From contig WFQS01000556.1 of NCBI GenBank assembly GCA_015486915.1, forward strand, positions 1-19,506: 19,506 nt of DNA, written 5' to 3'. Below the pieces are notes generated by a model, which worked only from the letters and a program-made list of their open reading frames with translations, searched no databases and was not told where the DNA came from. Position numbers and translations under genes: made by a program. Of the stretch, positions 6,149-14,908 are shown in pieces (within the stretch, counting starts at the first letter, position 1; each line of letters opens with the position of its first letter). Origin of the DNA: Desulfobacteraceae bacterium. GTDB lineage: Bacteria > Desulfobacterota > Desulfobacteria > Desulfobacterales > Desulfobacteraceae.

Positions 6149-7249
6149 ATGCACCCTGATATGAGCAGATCAAATTCTAAAAAAGACCATCGGCAAAAAA
6201 ATAATACACTCCGTCTTGTTGCATGGGAGGTTACGAGAAGGTGTAATCTTTCATGTGTTCACTGCAGGGCTGCTGCAGAAAACCATGTATACAAAAACGA
6301 ACTTGATACAGGGGCATGCTTTAAGCTTCTTGATAACATAAAAGAAGTTGGTGAACCCATCATCATACTGACCGGAGGAGAGCCCCTGCTTCGTGAAGAT
6401 ATATTTGATATTGCAGCCCATGGTACAAAAATCGGCTTAAGAATGGTTATGGCCCCCAACGGCACATTGATCACAGAAGAAAAGGCAGGCATGATGAAAG
6501 AATCCGGAATAAAAAGAATCAGCATCAGCCTTGACGGTTCAACCAAACAGAGCCATGACCGTTTCCGAGGGGTGGCCGGTGCATTTCAAGGTGCCATGAA
6601 CGGGATTAAAATGGCAAAAAAAGCAGGCATTCCCTTCCAGATCAACACAACGATTACAAAAACCAATTTAAAAGAGATCCCGGAAATATTAGCGCTTGCC
6701 GAAAGCCTTGGAGCAATTGCCCATCACATTTTCCTTCTTGTTCCAACGGGAAGGGGTAAATATATTGTTGACCAGGCAATAAATGCAGCAGAATATGAAA
6801 AAACCCTGAACTGGTTTTATGACCAGAGAAAAAAAACGTCCCTTCAGCTTAAAGCCACCTGCGCCCCCCACTACTACAGAATTCTAAGGCAAAGGGCAAA
6901 ACAGGACAATGAAAAAGTAAGTTTTAAAACTTACGGATTGGATGCAGTGACAAGGGGCTGCCTTGCCGGAACAGGGTTCTGCTTTATTTCCCACACAGGA
7001 AGGGTACAGACCTGCGGCTTTCTTGATGTAAAATGCGGAGATATCACAGAAACTTCATTTAAGGATGTATGGGAAAACTCAATTGTTTTTAATAAATTAA
7101 GAGATTTTAACAACCTTGAGGGAAAATGCGGCATCTGCGAGTACAAAAGCTTCTGCGGAGGATGCCGGGCAAGGGCCTTTGAGGCAACGGGCAATTTTCT
7201 TGCTGAAGAACCTCTGTGCACCTATCAGCCCGTCCGTGCTGAAAATTGA
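6149..7249 (+). CDS. ahbD: Radical SAM enzyme AhbD, haem b synthase
   Basis: The 366-residue protein carries CNLSCVHC (Cys32, Cys36, Cys39) within LRLVAWEVTRRCNLSCVHCR, which is close to the family signature. TGGEP lies at 75-79. The C-terminal cysteines that would bind an auxiliary 4Fe-4S cluster include Cys271, Cys289, Cys327, Cys330, Cys336, Cys339 and Cys357. AhbD decarboxylates the two propionates of iron-coproporphyrin III to vinyl groups, giving haem b, the last step of the siroheme route. The gene starts 11 nt after hemB, with TAGGAA at the hemB stop serving as ribosome binding site. The neighbouring ahbC is a paralogue of the same superfamily with a different tail, which argues for the C/D split made here. 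Confidence 0.88.
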   Translation: MHPDMSRSNSKKDHRQKNNTLRLVAWEVTRRCNLSCVHCRAAAENHVYKNELDTGACFKLLDNIKEVGEPIIILTGGEPLLREDIFDIAAHGTKIGLRMVMAPNGTLITEEKAGMMKESGIKRISISLDGSTKQSHDRFRGVAGAFQGAMNGIKMAKKAGIPFQINTTITKTNLKEIPEILALAESLGAIAHHIFLLVPTGRGKYIVDQAINAAEYEKTLNWFYDQRKKTSLQLKATCAPHYYRILRQRAKQDNEKVSFKTYGLDAVTRGCLAGTGFCFISHTGRVQTCGFLDVKCGDITETSFKDVWENSIVFNKLRDFNNLEGKCGICEYKSFCGGCRARAFEATGNFLAEEPLCTYQPVRAEN

Positions 7250-7382
7250 AATTTTATAAAATAAAACAGCCCGGTATCTATTTTGCTACCTCTGTAAAAA
7301 CTGTCATTATGCAAAGACCTTATTTTGACAAAAAAATGTTATCATGCGGTGCCTGATGACAAATGCAAAAATTTGAAAATAA

Positions 7383-7997
7383 TTGGAAACAAAAAATAAA
7401 AATAAGCCTGATCTACCGGATCTGAAATATTGTTTTGATCTGATTGAAAAAATGAAAATGATGGATCACATCATTGATCATTCCGTCATGGTGAAAAACG
7501 TTGCTGTCTGCATGTGCAGTCTTTTAAAACCTTTGTACCCCGAACTTGATTCAAACCTTGTGCAGGTATCGGCTCTTCTCCATGACATCACAAAAACAAG
7601 AAGCTTTACAACAGGGGAGAAACACGACAAATCAGGTGGCAGGCTCCTTACAGGTCTCGGATACGATAAAATTGGAAATATAATAAGGCAGCATGTAATT
7701 CTTGATGAATATAATAATTTCAATGATCCTGTAACCGAGGTTGAAATAGTCAATTATGCCGATAAAAGAGTTCTTCACCATGATGTTGTTCCGCTCTTTA
7801 AAAGGCTTGAATATATTCTTGATAAATACGGAAAAACAGAAAAATTCTGCCAGCGTATAAACAAAATGTGGAAAAACACAGAACAACTTGAAATAAAACT
7901 CTTTAAAAATCTCGATATTTCTCCCCAAGCCATTGCTTGTCTTGTTGAAACAATTAATTCCCCAAACCGGAAGAAATATAAAAAAATCAGGAGGTAA
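7383..7997 (+). CDS. HD-domain phosphohydrolase
   Basis: The 204-residue protein has the HD-fold metal ligands in order: His33 in DHSVMVKNVA, the His67-Asp68 doublet in ALLHDITK, His81 in EKHDKSGG, His104 in IIRQHV, and Asp127 in NYADKRV. Such proteins usually hydrolyse phosphate esters or nucleotides; the substrate here is unknown. The frame opens with TTG directly after an in-frame stop and has no Shine-Dalgarno. The next ATG codons are at 7452 and later, but residues 16-30 look like part of the domain, so the TTG start is favoured with moderate confidence. Its stop codon lies inside the leader of the following transporter gene (2-nt spacing), so both are probably expressed together. Confidence 0.8.
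   Translation: METKNKNKPDLPDLKYCFDLIEKMKMMDHIIDHSVMVKNVAVCMCSLLKPLYPELDSNLVQVSALLHDITKTRSFTTGEKHDKSGGRLLTGLGYDKIGNIIRQHVILDEYNNFNDPVTEVEIVNYADKRVLHHDVVPLFKRLEYILDKYGKTEKFCQRINKMWKNTEQLEIKLFKNLDISPQAIACLVETINSPNRKKYKKIRR
7989..7994 (+). promoter_or_regulatory. Strong ribosome binding site fixing the GTG start of chrA
   Basis: AGGAGG lies 5 nt before a GTG codon at 8000 and also encodes the last two arginines of the upstream HD protein. No other start codon is as well placed, so it decides the GTG start and implies coupling of the two genes. Confidence 0.8.
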
Positions 7998-7999
7998 CA

Positions 8000-9238
8000 G
8001 TGAAGCAGGGTAACCGTAACATAGTTGAAAATAATCCTGATATCGCAACGCCAAAGATTACCAAGGTGTTTTTTTCTTTTTTCAGGTTAGGCCTTACAGC
8101 ATTTGGAGGACCTGCCATGGTTGCATATATACGGGAACTTTCAGTGGAAAAGAACAATTGGCTGTCAAAGGCCTCATTCCGCCACGGTGTTGCCATCTGC
8201 CAGTCAATTCCAGGTGCAACTGCGATGCAGGCTGCAGCCTATGCAGGCCTTCGTGCAGCAGGAGGGGCAGGTGCGGTTGCGGCTTATGTGGGTTTTGGAC
8301 TTCCGGCTTTTGTTCTCATGGTTGTGCTTTCAGCAGTATACGGCAGGGTGCATGACCTTGCATCGGTAATATCGGCATTCAATGGCCTGCAATTGATAGT
8401 TATTGCACTTGTGGCAAATGCCACTATCAATTTTGGCCGTTCAAGTATAAAAAAATGGCAGGATTTTGTTCTTGCAGCAGGAGCGGCTGCAATTCTTGTC
8501 ATGCATGGAAGCCCTGTTTCAGTTATTCTTGCCTCTGCCCTGATCGGGCTTATCCTGTATCCTTCAGAGGATTCTTTAAAAGATAAATCCTCGTTAGATA
8601 CTGATGGAAAGGCTTTACACTTGACTGAAAACGGAAAAAATCCCACCTGGAAACAGAATCTTACAACCCCGCTGATACTGCTTCTGCTTGTTGGTCTTGG
8701 ACTGACCGGCCTTTTTTTCTTTAATCATAAATTATTTGATCTGTCTACTTTAATGCTCAAGGTTGATCTTTTCGCATTTGGAGGCGGATATGCATCTGTC
8801 CCGCTTATGCTGCACGAAGTTGTTGGTGTAAGGCACTGGATGGACAGCAAAATTTTCATGGACGGAATTGCTCTGGGGCAGGTAACCCCGGGCCCCATAG
8901 TTATTACAGCCACTTTTGTGGGCTATTTCATCGCAGGAATTCCAGGAGCACTGATCGGTACACTGAGTATTTTTACACCGTCACTTATCATCCTTACAGC
9001 AGTGGTACCATATTTTGACAAGGTAAAAGATAATATTTTGTTCCAGAAAGGACTGCGGGGTGTTCTTGCCTCCTTTGTGGGGCTTTTACTTGCCGTTACC
9101 ATTCAGTTCTCCATGGCCATACACTGGGATATTTATCCTGTACTCATTGCCCTTGCTGCCTTTACAGCTCTGAGGCTTAAACAGGATATCCTATGGGTTG
9201 TTATCATAGGAGCAGCAATCGCCGCACTGATTCTATGA
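8000..9238 (+). CDS. chrA: Chromate transporter family protein (two CHR domains)
   Basis: The 412-residue inner-membrane protein has two homologous CHR halves. The first holds FFRLGLTAFGGPAMVAY (from about residue 25) and CQSIPGATAMQ; the second repeats the pattern as VDLFAFGGGYASVPLM and LGQVTPGPIVITATFVGY. Each half has several hydrophobic segments, with a short charged linker at about residues 190-215. Long-chain CHR proteins export chromate with proton exchange or mediate other oxyanion movement. In a sulfate-reducing background the physiological substrate could be chromate, sulfate-like anions or something else, and the sequence does not decide. It starts with GTG behind AGGAGG and follows the HD gene by 2 nt. 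Confidence 0.9.
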   Translation: MKQGNRNIVENNPDIATPKITKVFFSFFRLGLTAFGGPAMVAYIRELSVEKNNWLSKASFRHGVAICQSIPGATAMQAAAYAGLRAAGGAGAVAAYVGFGLPAFVLMVVLSAVYGRVHDLASVISAFNGLQLIVIALVANATINFGRSSIKKWQDFVLAAGAAAILVMHGSPVSVILASALIGLILYPSEDSLKDKSSLDTDGKALHLTENGKNPTWKQNLTTPLILLLLVGLGLTGLFFFNHKLFDLSTLMLKVDLFAFGGGYASVPLMLHEVVGVRHWMDSKIFMDGIALGQVTPGPIVITATFVGYFIAGIPGALIGTLSIFTPSLIILTAVVPYFDKVKDNILFQKGLRGVLASFVGLLLAVTIQFSMAIHWDIYPVLIALAAFTALRLKQDILWVVIIGAAIAALIL

Positions 9239-9254
9239 TAAAAACCTGTTGCAC

Positions 9255-9384
9255 GTAAATATTCGACCTTATCATGTAAATTTTGGGAAGTGCTTCATAT
9301 TCGCCTATTTGGGACTGTGTAGCATACTAATGCTATGTGAACAGGCCAAAATAGGTGAAGATGGAGTGCTGGCCGAATATTTAC
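9255..9384 (-). mobile_element. 130-bp MITE-like foldback element, copy 2 (inverted)
   Basis: This is the reverse complement of the element at 1619-1748 with about eight mismatches and equal length. Its ends are GTAAATATTCG (9255-9265) and CGAATATTTAC (9374-9384), an 11-bp perfect inverted repeat. The perfect 8-bp direct repeat TGTTGCAC lies immediately outside at 9247-9254 and 9385-9392. It is not low-complexity and is strong evidence of transposition. The copy sits between the convergent chrA and prkA-like genes, where its internal palindrome could also act as a two-way transcription barrier. It has no open frame of its own worth calling. Confidence 0.9.
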
Positions 9385-9398
9385 TGTTGCACAGTACA

Positions 9399-12029
9399 CT
9401 ATTTAAATTTAGATGCAAGTTCACTGTCAATGACATACATGCACACTTCATTTGCGCCCTGTTCAGTATAGTTAAATTTTGATTTCATGTTGTTTATCAG
9501 GAACTTTACATCGCTTTTTATTCTGTTGTCGTAGGTCTTGAATTTTTCTGTATCAAAATCCTTTATGGCACGTCTGAAATTTGCATTTTTCAGAAAAGGT
9601 TCAAGAACCCGTTTCTTTAAATTATGTACATACCTTTCATGGAGTGTCTCAAAAAGGCGGGTCTCGGTTATATCTTTTCCTTCAATCATGATCTCCTGGG
9701 ACAAAGTGTGACTTGTATAGGTTTTAAGAACATCTGTACGTATTTCTTCACGCCTTTTTTTATCGGTGTTATCTGCAATAATCCTGTTTTCAATGCTTTC
9801 GAAAAACTCGTCTGTAACGTGGAGATCTTCACCTGTAAAAATACACTTCCCGGTTGAACCGATTTCAAAATTCACAGCAGATATATAATTTTTAATATCC
9901 TTTGCTATCTGCTCCTCATTGTAATAATAGAGGGACTCCTTAACCTGCTGCAGCACAGTATAGTTGTACATCCTTAATATTGATTCAAGAAAGCCCTCAG
10001 GTATCATACCTGACCTTTCCTCCATGAGAGATCTGAAGAACGAGCATAATACAGGCATGTTGATAAGCCTGTCCTCCCTTGCATACCTTGAATAAAACTG
10101 ATCAAATATCCGTATGGAATCCCGGCCGGAAAATCCATAATTGCCCTCTGTTTCCGATTCAGCAACAATGCTCCGCCACATTTTGGATGTCAGTGCTTTT
10201 CTGTCATCATTGTTAAGCCATTCCGGAATATTTCCTGAATATATTTCCATTTTTAAGAGCATGAGTTTCTCATCGCAGTAAAGGCTGTATTTTGAAGCAT
10301 TTTTTATCCATTGCATAAGACTGTCTGATTTTTCCTTAAGCCTTGACGAGATAATTATCCTTGCAAAATTTTCCATGACCATAGGCAAAAAACTCTCCTT
10401 TATATGCCGTCCGAAAATGTTTTTGTAAATTTTTACTTCTGTTTTAACATCTAAAACATATGGAATATTTATATATTGAATTCTATCAGAAAAAGAGGGA
10501 AATTCCCTTATATTTTTTTTGTCTTCAGGGTTCATCAGGGCAAGAAACAGGGAATTGACACTCTCCTCGATATCCTCCACCTTGTGGACAGCCTCACTGA
10601 TGATGTTGTGAAGCTCAACCATGCGATCAACATTATGGGATTTAATATCCATTAATGCATAAATACCATTATTGGTTTTTGCAAATCTCGAATAAATATA
10701 ATTAACAATATTGCTGTCCCTGAAGAGGTTGTTTATCCTTCCCTGGATGATCTGGTTTGAAATTATACTCTGCCTCACCGGTTTATCACCCGGGTTAAAT
10801 ACACTGATTCCTGATCCAAGGCGTCTGTTAAAATAATACGGCCTTGCATAGAGCATTTCAAACACTTCTCCTGGAGCTCCAAGTTTTTCAAGAAGAGCCT
10901 GATAAATTGAAGAACATATGGTACATGGTTCCTCGTTAAAAACCCATTCATACTCTTTCTCAGTAAAGAGTTTCCACTTGAATTCATCATTCTTTATCAG
11001 TGTATCCAACACCTGCCGTCTGTACTCTTTTGGAATGACAAGAAAAGGATTGTCATGGGAAAGGCATGGCACTTCTATACAGTTTGTATCATATACAGAG
11101 GCCATCCCCGGCCTTCCATGCCCCCGTCCAACGTTGGCCCTTGTGTGACTGCCGGATTTTTCGATAAGATCAACAAGTTTCTCAATTGCTGAAACAGTCT
11201 GGAAATTTCCCTTGCCTCCAAGTTTTTCCACATCAAGATGCCAGACAACCTCGTATCGCATACCATCTTCTGTATTTGCATATTGTTCAAATTTTCTTAA
11301 AAGATTGTTCAAAAAAGTACTTTTCCCGCACCCGTGCGGTCCGTGAAAAATGTATATCCTGTTCTGCTGAGCTCCATGGCGTAATTTCTCCATATGCTGC
11401 ATAAGCCTGCTGGCAAAAAGTCTGTCTGTAAAGTATGGATTTTCAGAGCCTTCCACAAACAGTTTGGAACAATCATATTCAGTAAAATTTAATGCATCAG
11501 GATCATCTGGAACTTTATCATCGGACACATCCACCACATATGCCATCATCATGTCATGGAAAACCTGAAATATATTTCTCAATACCCGGGATGGATTTTC
11601 TTTAATCCGGTCAAGGAACTGTTTAAAATTTAAAGCCTTATGTTTTTCATAATCAGCAATACCGGCGTTCAAAAGCTCAACAGCCTGGTGCGCTGAGTTC
11701 TCATTATTATCCGCTAAAATCCGTGGCTTTGTTTCTTCTTTTACTGTCTCTTCAGGCTCCGATTCTTCCTGCAAAACATCTGAACCTGCAGATTCTGCCA
11801 CATTTTCTGAACTATCCACATTATTGGATTGTTCCATATTTTTCATATTTCGGGACTGTTTTATATCATCGGAATCTGCAATTTTTTTGTATTCTTCCAT
11901 GGTTTTACACTTTTTTATAATTTTTATCCTTTCAGTCTTTCCGTTTTGACCCAAGGCAGTGATATCTTTATCGGTTCCTGTATTTTTATCTGTTTCAGGT
12001 TCATTAATAATTTCAGATTTTGTATCCAT
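9399..12029 (-). CDS. Diverged PrkA-family AAA protein (second paralogue)
   Basis: The 876-residue protein begins with about 110 residues of charged, low-complexity sequence rich in Glu, Asp, Asn and Lys. A PrkA-type AAA domain follows, with Walker A GPHGCGKS (230-237) and the segment SLFLALMN (493-500) at the sensor-1 position. The C-terminal PrkA domain includes AVNFEIGS and CIFTGEDLHVTDEFFESIENRI-like sequence. At the Walker B position the chain reads GIYALMDIKSHN (455-466), and the Glu normally following the Asp is not obvious. ATP hydrolysis may therefore be weak or lost. It is the last gene of the operon, 6 nt behind spoVR. GGGAG overlaps the end of spoVR, about 12 nt before the ATG. 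A kinase or protease-like role known for PrkA should not be assumed for this paralogue. Confidence 0.85.
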   Translation of the reverse strand: MDTKSEIINEPETDKNTGTDKDITALGQNGKTERIKIIKKCKTMEEYKKIADSDDIKQSRNMKNMEQSNNVDSSENVAESAGSDVLQEESEPEETVKEETKPRILADNNENSAHQAVELLNAGIADYEKHKALNFKQFLDRIKENPSRVLRNIFQVFHDMMMAYVVDVSDDKVPDDPDALNFTEYDCSKLFVEGSENPYFTDRLFASRLMQHMEKLRHGAQQNRIYIFHGPHGCGKSTFLNNLLRKFEQYANTEDGMRYEVVWHLDVEKLGGKGNFQTVSAIEKLVDLIEKSGSHTRANVGRGHGRPGMASVYDTNCIEVPCLSHDNPFLVIPKEYRRQVLDTLIKNDEFKWKLFTEKEYEWVFNEEPCTICSSIYQALLEKLGAPGEVFEMLYARPYYFNRRLGSGISVFNPGDKPVRQSIISNQIIQGRINNLFRDSNIVNYIYSRFAKTNNGIYALMDIKSHNVDRMVELHNIISEAVHKVEDIEESVNSLFLALMNPEDKKNIREFPSFSDRIQYINIPYVLDVKTEVKIYKNIFGRHIKESFLPMVMENFARIIISSRLKEKSDSLMQWIKNASKYSLYCDEKLMLLKMEIYSGNIPEWLNNDDRKALTSKMWRSIVAESETEGNYGFSGRDSIRIFDQFYSRYAREDRLINMPVLCSFFRSLMEERSGMIPEGFLESILRMYNYTVLQQVKESLYYYNEEQIAKDIKNYISAVNFEIGSTGKCIFTGEDLHVTDEFFESIENRIIADNTDKKRREEIRTDVLKTYTSHTLSQEIMIEGKDITETRLFETLHERYVHNLKKRVLEPFLKNANFRRAIKDFDTEKFKTYDNRIKSDVKFLINNMKSKFNYTEQGANEVCMYVIDSELASKFK

Positions 12030-12035
12030 ATCGCA

Positions 12036-13703
12036 TTATATCTCCCGTTTAAGAAGTTTGCGGTTCTCCATAACATACAGGACTTTCTTCCATTCTATTT
12101 CCTTTGGTTGTTCACTGTCATCACCAGATGCAGATAACGGCGGCATTTGACTCCAGAAAGTGGCATTTTTTTTCTCAGGAGGAGTTTTCATAACAGGTTC
12201 CCATGTTTCAAGCCTCACAGAACCACCCCACAGGTACTCAATACCTGTCATGGTATTTTCTATAAAATCTATTTTAAGGGGTTTCCCCTCCAAGGTGTGA
12301 ACAAGGTACAATGGCCCCTGTTCAACGGTTTTTTTATGATCAACATGGATATCAGGGGGATGGTAAAGTGTATTTATAACCATATCTTTATAATCATCGG
12401 CTTTTCTTGATTTTACATAGTATTCCCAGGACATTCTTTCTTTGTTGAGCCTTTTTCCTGAAACAAAAAGATCGTGCCTGTTGATGAATTCCTGGTCAAT
12501 ATAGGAATTAATAAAAGTGAAATCGCAAAGATTTTCCCGAACTGAGAAAATAAATTTCATACCGGTACCCCGGGCTTTATCAAAATGTTTTTTCTCAACC
12601 TCATCGTGAAGCCTGAAATACTCAAGGGAATAGCAGCCCCTGTTTTCCATGTCCATTATATGATAAAACAGCCTCATGCCAAGGGCGTATGGATTAAGCC
12701 CAACCTTTGGCATTGAAGTGACACTGGCATTTATCCTTGCGAAATCAACTTCATGTCCCTTAATCCTGTCATCTTTCATAAAAAGGGTCTCATGCCAGAA
12801 GCTTGCCCATCCCTCATTCATTATCTTGGATCTGATCTGGGGCTGAAAAATCAGGGAAGTATTTCTCACAACTTCCATGATGGATTTCATCCATTTATTC
12901 TTATCTTTTTTTAAAAAAGGGGAATGTTTTATAATATATTGAATAACATCAAGATTTGATTTTTCTTTCTTTTCAAGTATTTTTTGATACAGCGCGTCAA
13001 ATTCCGGATATTTAACAAGGACTTCTGCAAAAAACTGATCCTCGAAAAACTGTTCACCGTTTTTCTGCAGAAGATTATACCTTGATATCTCTTTTAAATA
13101 ATCGTTCTGGGAAACATTTTTTTCTTTCTGGAGAAAAATATCAAAATAATAGTCGCTTTTCCCTATTTTTCTCTTAACAGGCATGATCTTTGCTGAAACT
13201 TCATGAAAATAATTTACAAGGTTATCAATCCCCCTTGCAAACTCAATAACATAATCCGCCCACCTGCCCTTTTCAGAGCGATATCTTGCAATAAGCCGCT
13301 TGTCTGCAAGTGCCTGGCCTGTAAAATCCGTATCCCATGTATGTTGGAAAAAAAGATTGTTCTGAAAAAAATCGATATGCCCGAGAACATGATAGAATAT
13401 CATGACATTGAGCCAGTCAGGATTGTTATCATTATAAAACGATATTGCAGGTCTTGTATTGATCACCGTTTCATAGGGATTGTTTGGATAGGCTTCATAC
13501 ATCCCCTTTCCTGAAAGAACCCTGACATCATTAACCCAGTAATCGTAAAGGGTGGGAATCATAACCTTGGGGGAAAGTTCAATCATATCCCTGTTGGTGA
13601 CAATATACTCAAGGGTCTCGTTGTCAAACTTAAGCCCTGCATCTCTTGCTCTTTCTTTGCAGCCTTCCATAATTTTTTTGGCATGCTGATCTATCAATTC
13701 CAT
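12036..13703 (-). CDS. spoVR: SpoVR/YcgB family protein
   Basis: The 555-residue protein has the family landmarks YHVLGHIDFFQNN (His105 and His109) and MNEGWASFWHETL (Glu297, His304), and the GMRLFYHIMD region. SpoVR was named for a role in Bacillus spore cortex formation, yet the family is widespread in non-sporulating bacteria, where it travels with PrkA/YeaG and YeaH. The paired HxxxH and ExxxxxxH motifs suggest a buried metal or catalytic centre, which is my inference. There is no signal peptide or membrane segment, so it is cytosolic. It starts 38 nt after yeaH with AAGGA about 10 nt before the ATG and ends 6 nt before the second prkA-like gene. Confidence 0.93.
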   Translation of the reverse strand: MELIDQHAKKIMEGCKERARDAGLKFDNETLEYIVTNRDMIELSPKVMIPTLYDYWVNDVRVLSGKGMYEAYPNNPYETVINTRPAISFYNDNNPDWLNVMIFYHVLGHIDFFQNNLFFQHTWDTDFTGQALADKRLIARYRSEKGRWADYVIEFARGIDNLVNYFHEVSAKIMPVKRKIGKSDYYFDIFLQKEKNVSQNDYLKEISRYNLLQKNGEQFFEDQFFAEVLVKYPEFDALYQKILEKKEKSNLDVIQYIIKHSPFLKKDKNKWMKSIMEVVRNTSLIFQPQIRSKIMNEGWASFWHETLFMKDDRIKGHEVDFARINASVTSMPKVGLNPYALGMRLFYHIMDMENRGCYSLEYFRLHDEVEKKHFDKARGTGMKFIFSVRENLCDFTFINSYIDQEFINRHDLFVSGKRLNKERMSWEYYVKSRKADDYKDMVINTLYHPPDIHVDHKKTVEQGPLYLVHTLEGKPLKIDFIENTMTGIEYLWGGSVRLETWEPVMKTPPEKKNATFWSQMPPLSASGDDSEQPKEIEWKKVLYVMENRKLLKREI

Positions 13704-13741
13704 AATTTAAGCATCCTTGATTTACATAAAAAAGAAAAACA

Positions 13742-14908
13742 TCAGGAAATAAGTTTTTTAATGCCCTGGATAATCCTTGTATCATCTGCATCTTCGCTTA
13801 TCACATCCATTTTGATAAGGTCTTTATGTTTCGTTAAAAGAGTTGATGCTTTTAAATATTTTTCAACCTCAGTTGCCTTGGACCCTGAATAGCTGTGTTC
13901 TGCAATGGTGATGCCTATTCTTGCAGCATATCCAAGCATTTTCTCAAGTTCGGCAAGGGCATCTTTGCCGTCGGTGTCCCAGTCATCGCCGTCTGTCCCG
14001 TGGAACACATAGATATTATAATCCCTTGCAAGGCTCTCCTGTTCAACGATCTCATTTACAAGCTTATATGCCGATGCGACCCTTGTGCCTCCTGCAACCT
14101 TGTAGGAATAGTATTTATAAAAATCAGGCACTTCCTTTGCTTCTGTATCGTGGAGGATAAATCTTGTTTCCACCTGTTTTTCGTATTGATAAAGGAGCCA
14201 GGAATATATCATTACATGCTGGGATACCACAGTCTGTGTGGTTTTTCCTGCCATGGAACCTGAATAATCCCTTAAAAAGAAAATAAGGGCCTGGGATTCA
14301 TAGGCTTTCTCCCTTGAAAGTATCCTGTAGATCATATCTGCAGGGGATATGATAAAATCCAGGGGATTTATGTCATAAACATCCGGGATGTTTCCAAGGC
14401 TTATATTGGTCTGGACTATCCTTTTTAAAGTAGCTTTTTTATCAAGAATCTGGCCGAAACCGCGGTTCCTGTCTGTCATCTCATAGGTGAATTTTGCAAG
14501 TGTCTTTTTTTTACCCTTATCTTTGAGATTGGGAAGTTCAAAATCTTCGGACAGAACTTTGCCAAGATCATATGCATTGGATTCAAATTCATGGTCTCCG
14601 CCTTCTCCCTGACCAGGTCCTTCGCCTTCGCCCTCTCCTTCACCCTCTTCATCGGGACGGATAGGTTCTTCGCCTATAACCTCGCCCTCTTCGCCTTTTC
14701 CGGTTCCGCCGGTGGGTTCCCCTTCTCCCTGCTCGTTAAAGGATATTTCATCATGTACAAATTTTTCTTCAATAGTTGTCGGGACCACTATAATCCTGTC
14801 CCTGCCCCCGCGGCCAGGTTTGACGATACGGCCGATGCGGATCTTTCTTTTAAACCCGTCCTTTTCTCTTTCCTTGTCACGTTCTAAGAGTTCGTCCAGG
14901 GTTATCAT
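13742..14908 (-). CDS. yeaH: YeaH/DUF444 family VWA-domain protein
   Basis: The 388-residue protein has an Arg/Lys-rich N-terminus with GRGGRDR near residue 33. A Gly/Glu-rich flexible stretch follows (about 60-105, including repeated GE pairs), then a von Willebrand A-type domain. A MIDAS metal site is visible: DYSGSM (214-219), Thr275 in GGTRVASA and Asp306 in TDGDDW. E. coli YeaH is the partner of the YeaG/PrkA kinase-like protein. The MIDAS probably binds a divalent cation and a protein partner. The start codon overlaps the prkA stop (TGATG), with AGGAGG about 10 nt upstream, so translation is coupled to prkA. The cluster order prkA-yeaH-spoVR supports the call. Confidence 0.93.
   Translation of the reverse strand: MITLDELLERDKEREKDGFKRKIRIGRIVKPGRGGRDRIIVVPTTIEEKFVHDEISFNEQGEGEPTGGTGKGEEGEVIGEEPIRPDEEGEGEGEGEGPGQGEGGDHEFESNAYDLGKVLSEDFELPNLKDKGKKKTLAKFTYEMTDRNRGFGQILDKKATLKRIVQTNISLGNIPDVYDINPLDFIISPADMIYRILSREKAYESQALIFFLRDYSGSMAGKTTQTVVSQHVMIYSWLLYQYEKQVETRFILHDTEAKEVPDFYKYYSYKVAGGTRVASAYKLVNEIVEQESLARDYNIYVFHGTDGDDWDTDGKDALAELEKMLGYAARIGITIAEHSYSGSKATEVEKYLKASTLLTKHKDLIKMDVISEDADDTRIIQGIKKLIS

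Noticed and set aside
7325..7345. TTGACA followed by TATCAT upstream of the HD gene, as a promoter
   Set aside because: The -35-like hexamer is perfect but the spacing to the only -10-like hexamer is about 9 nt, too short for sigma70.
9249..9482. 77-codon plus-strand open frame across the mobile element
   Set aside because: It spans the foldback element and then runs antisense into the end of the prkA-like gene; it looks like a chance frame.
14585..14720. Repetitive CT-rich DNA (CCTTCGCCCTCTCC-like) suspected to be a tandem repeat locus
   Set aside because: It simply encodes the Gly/Glu-rich linker of YeaH in frame; the repeat is explained by protein composition.
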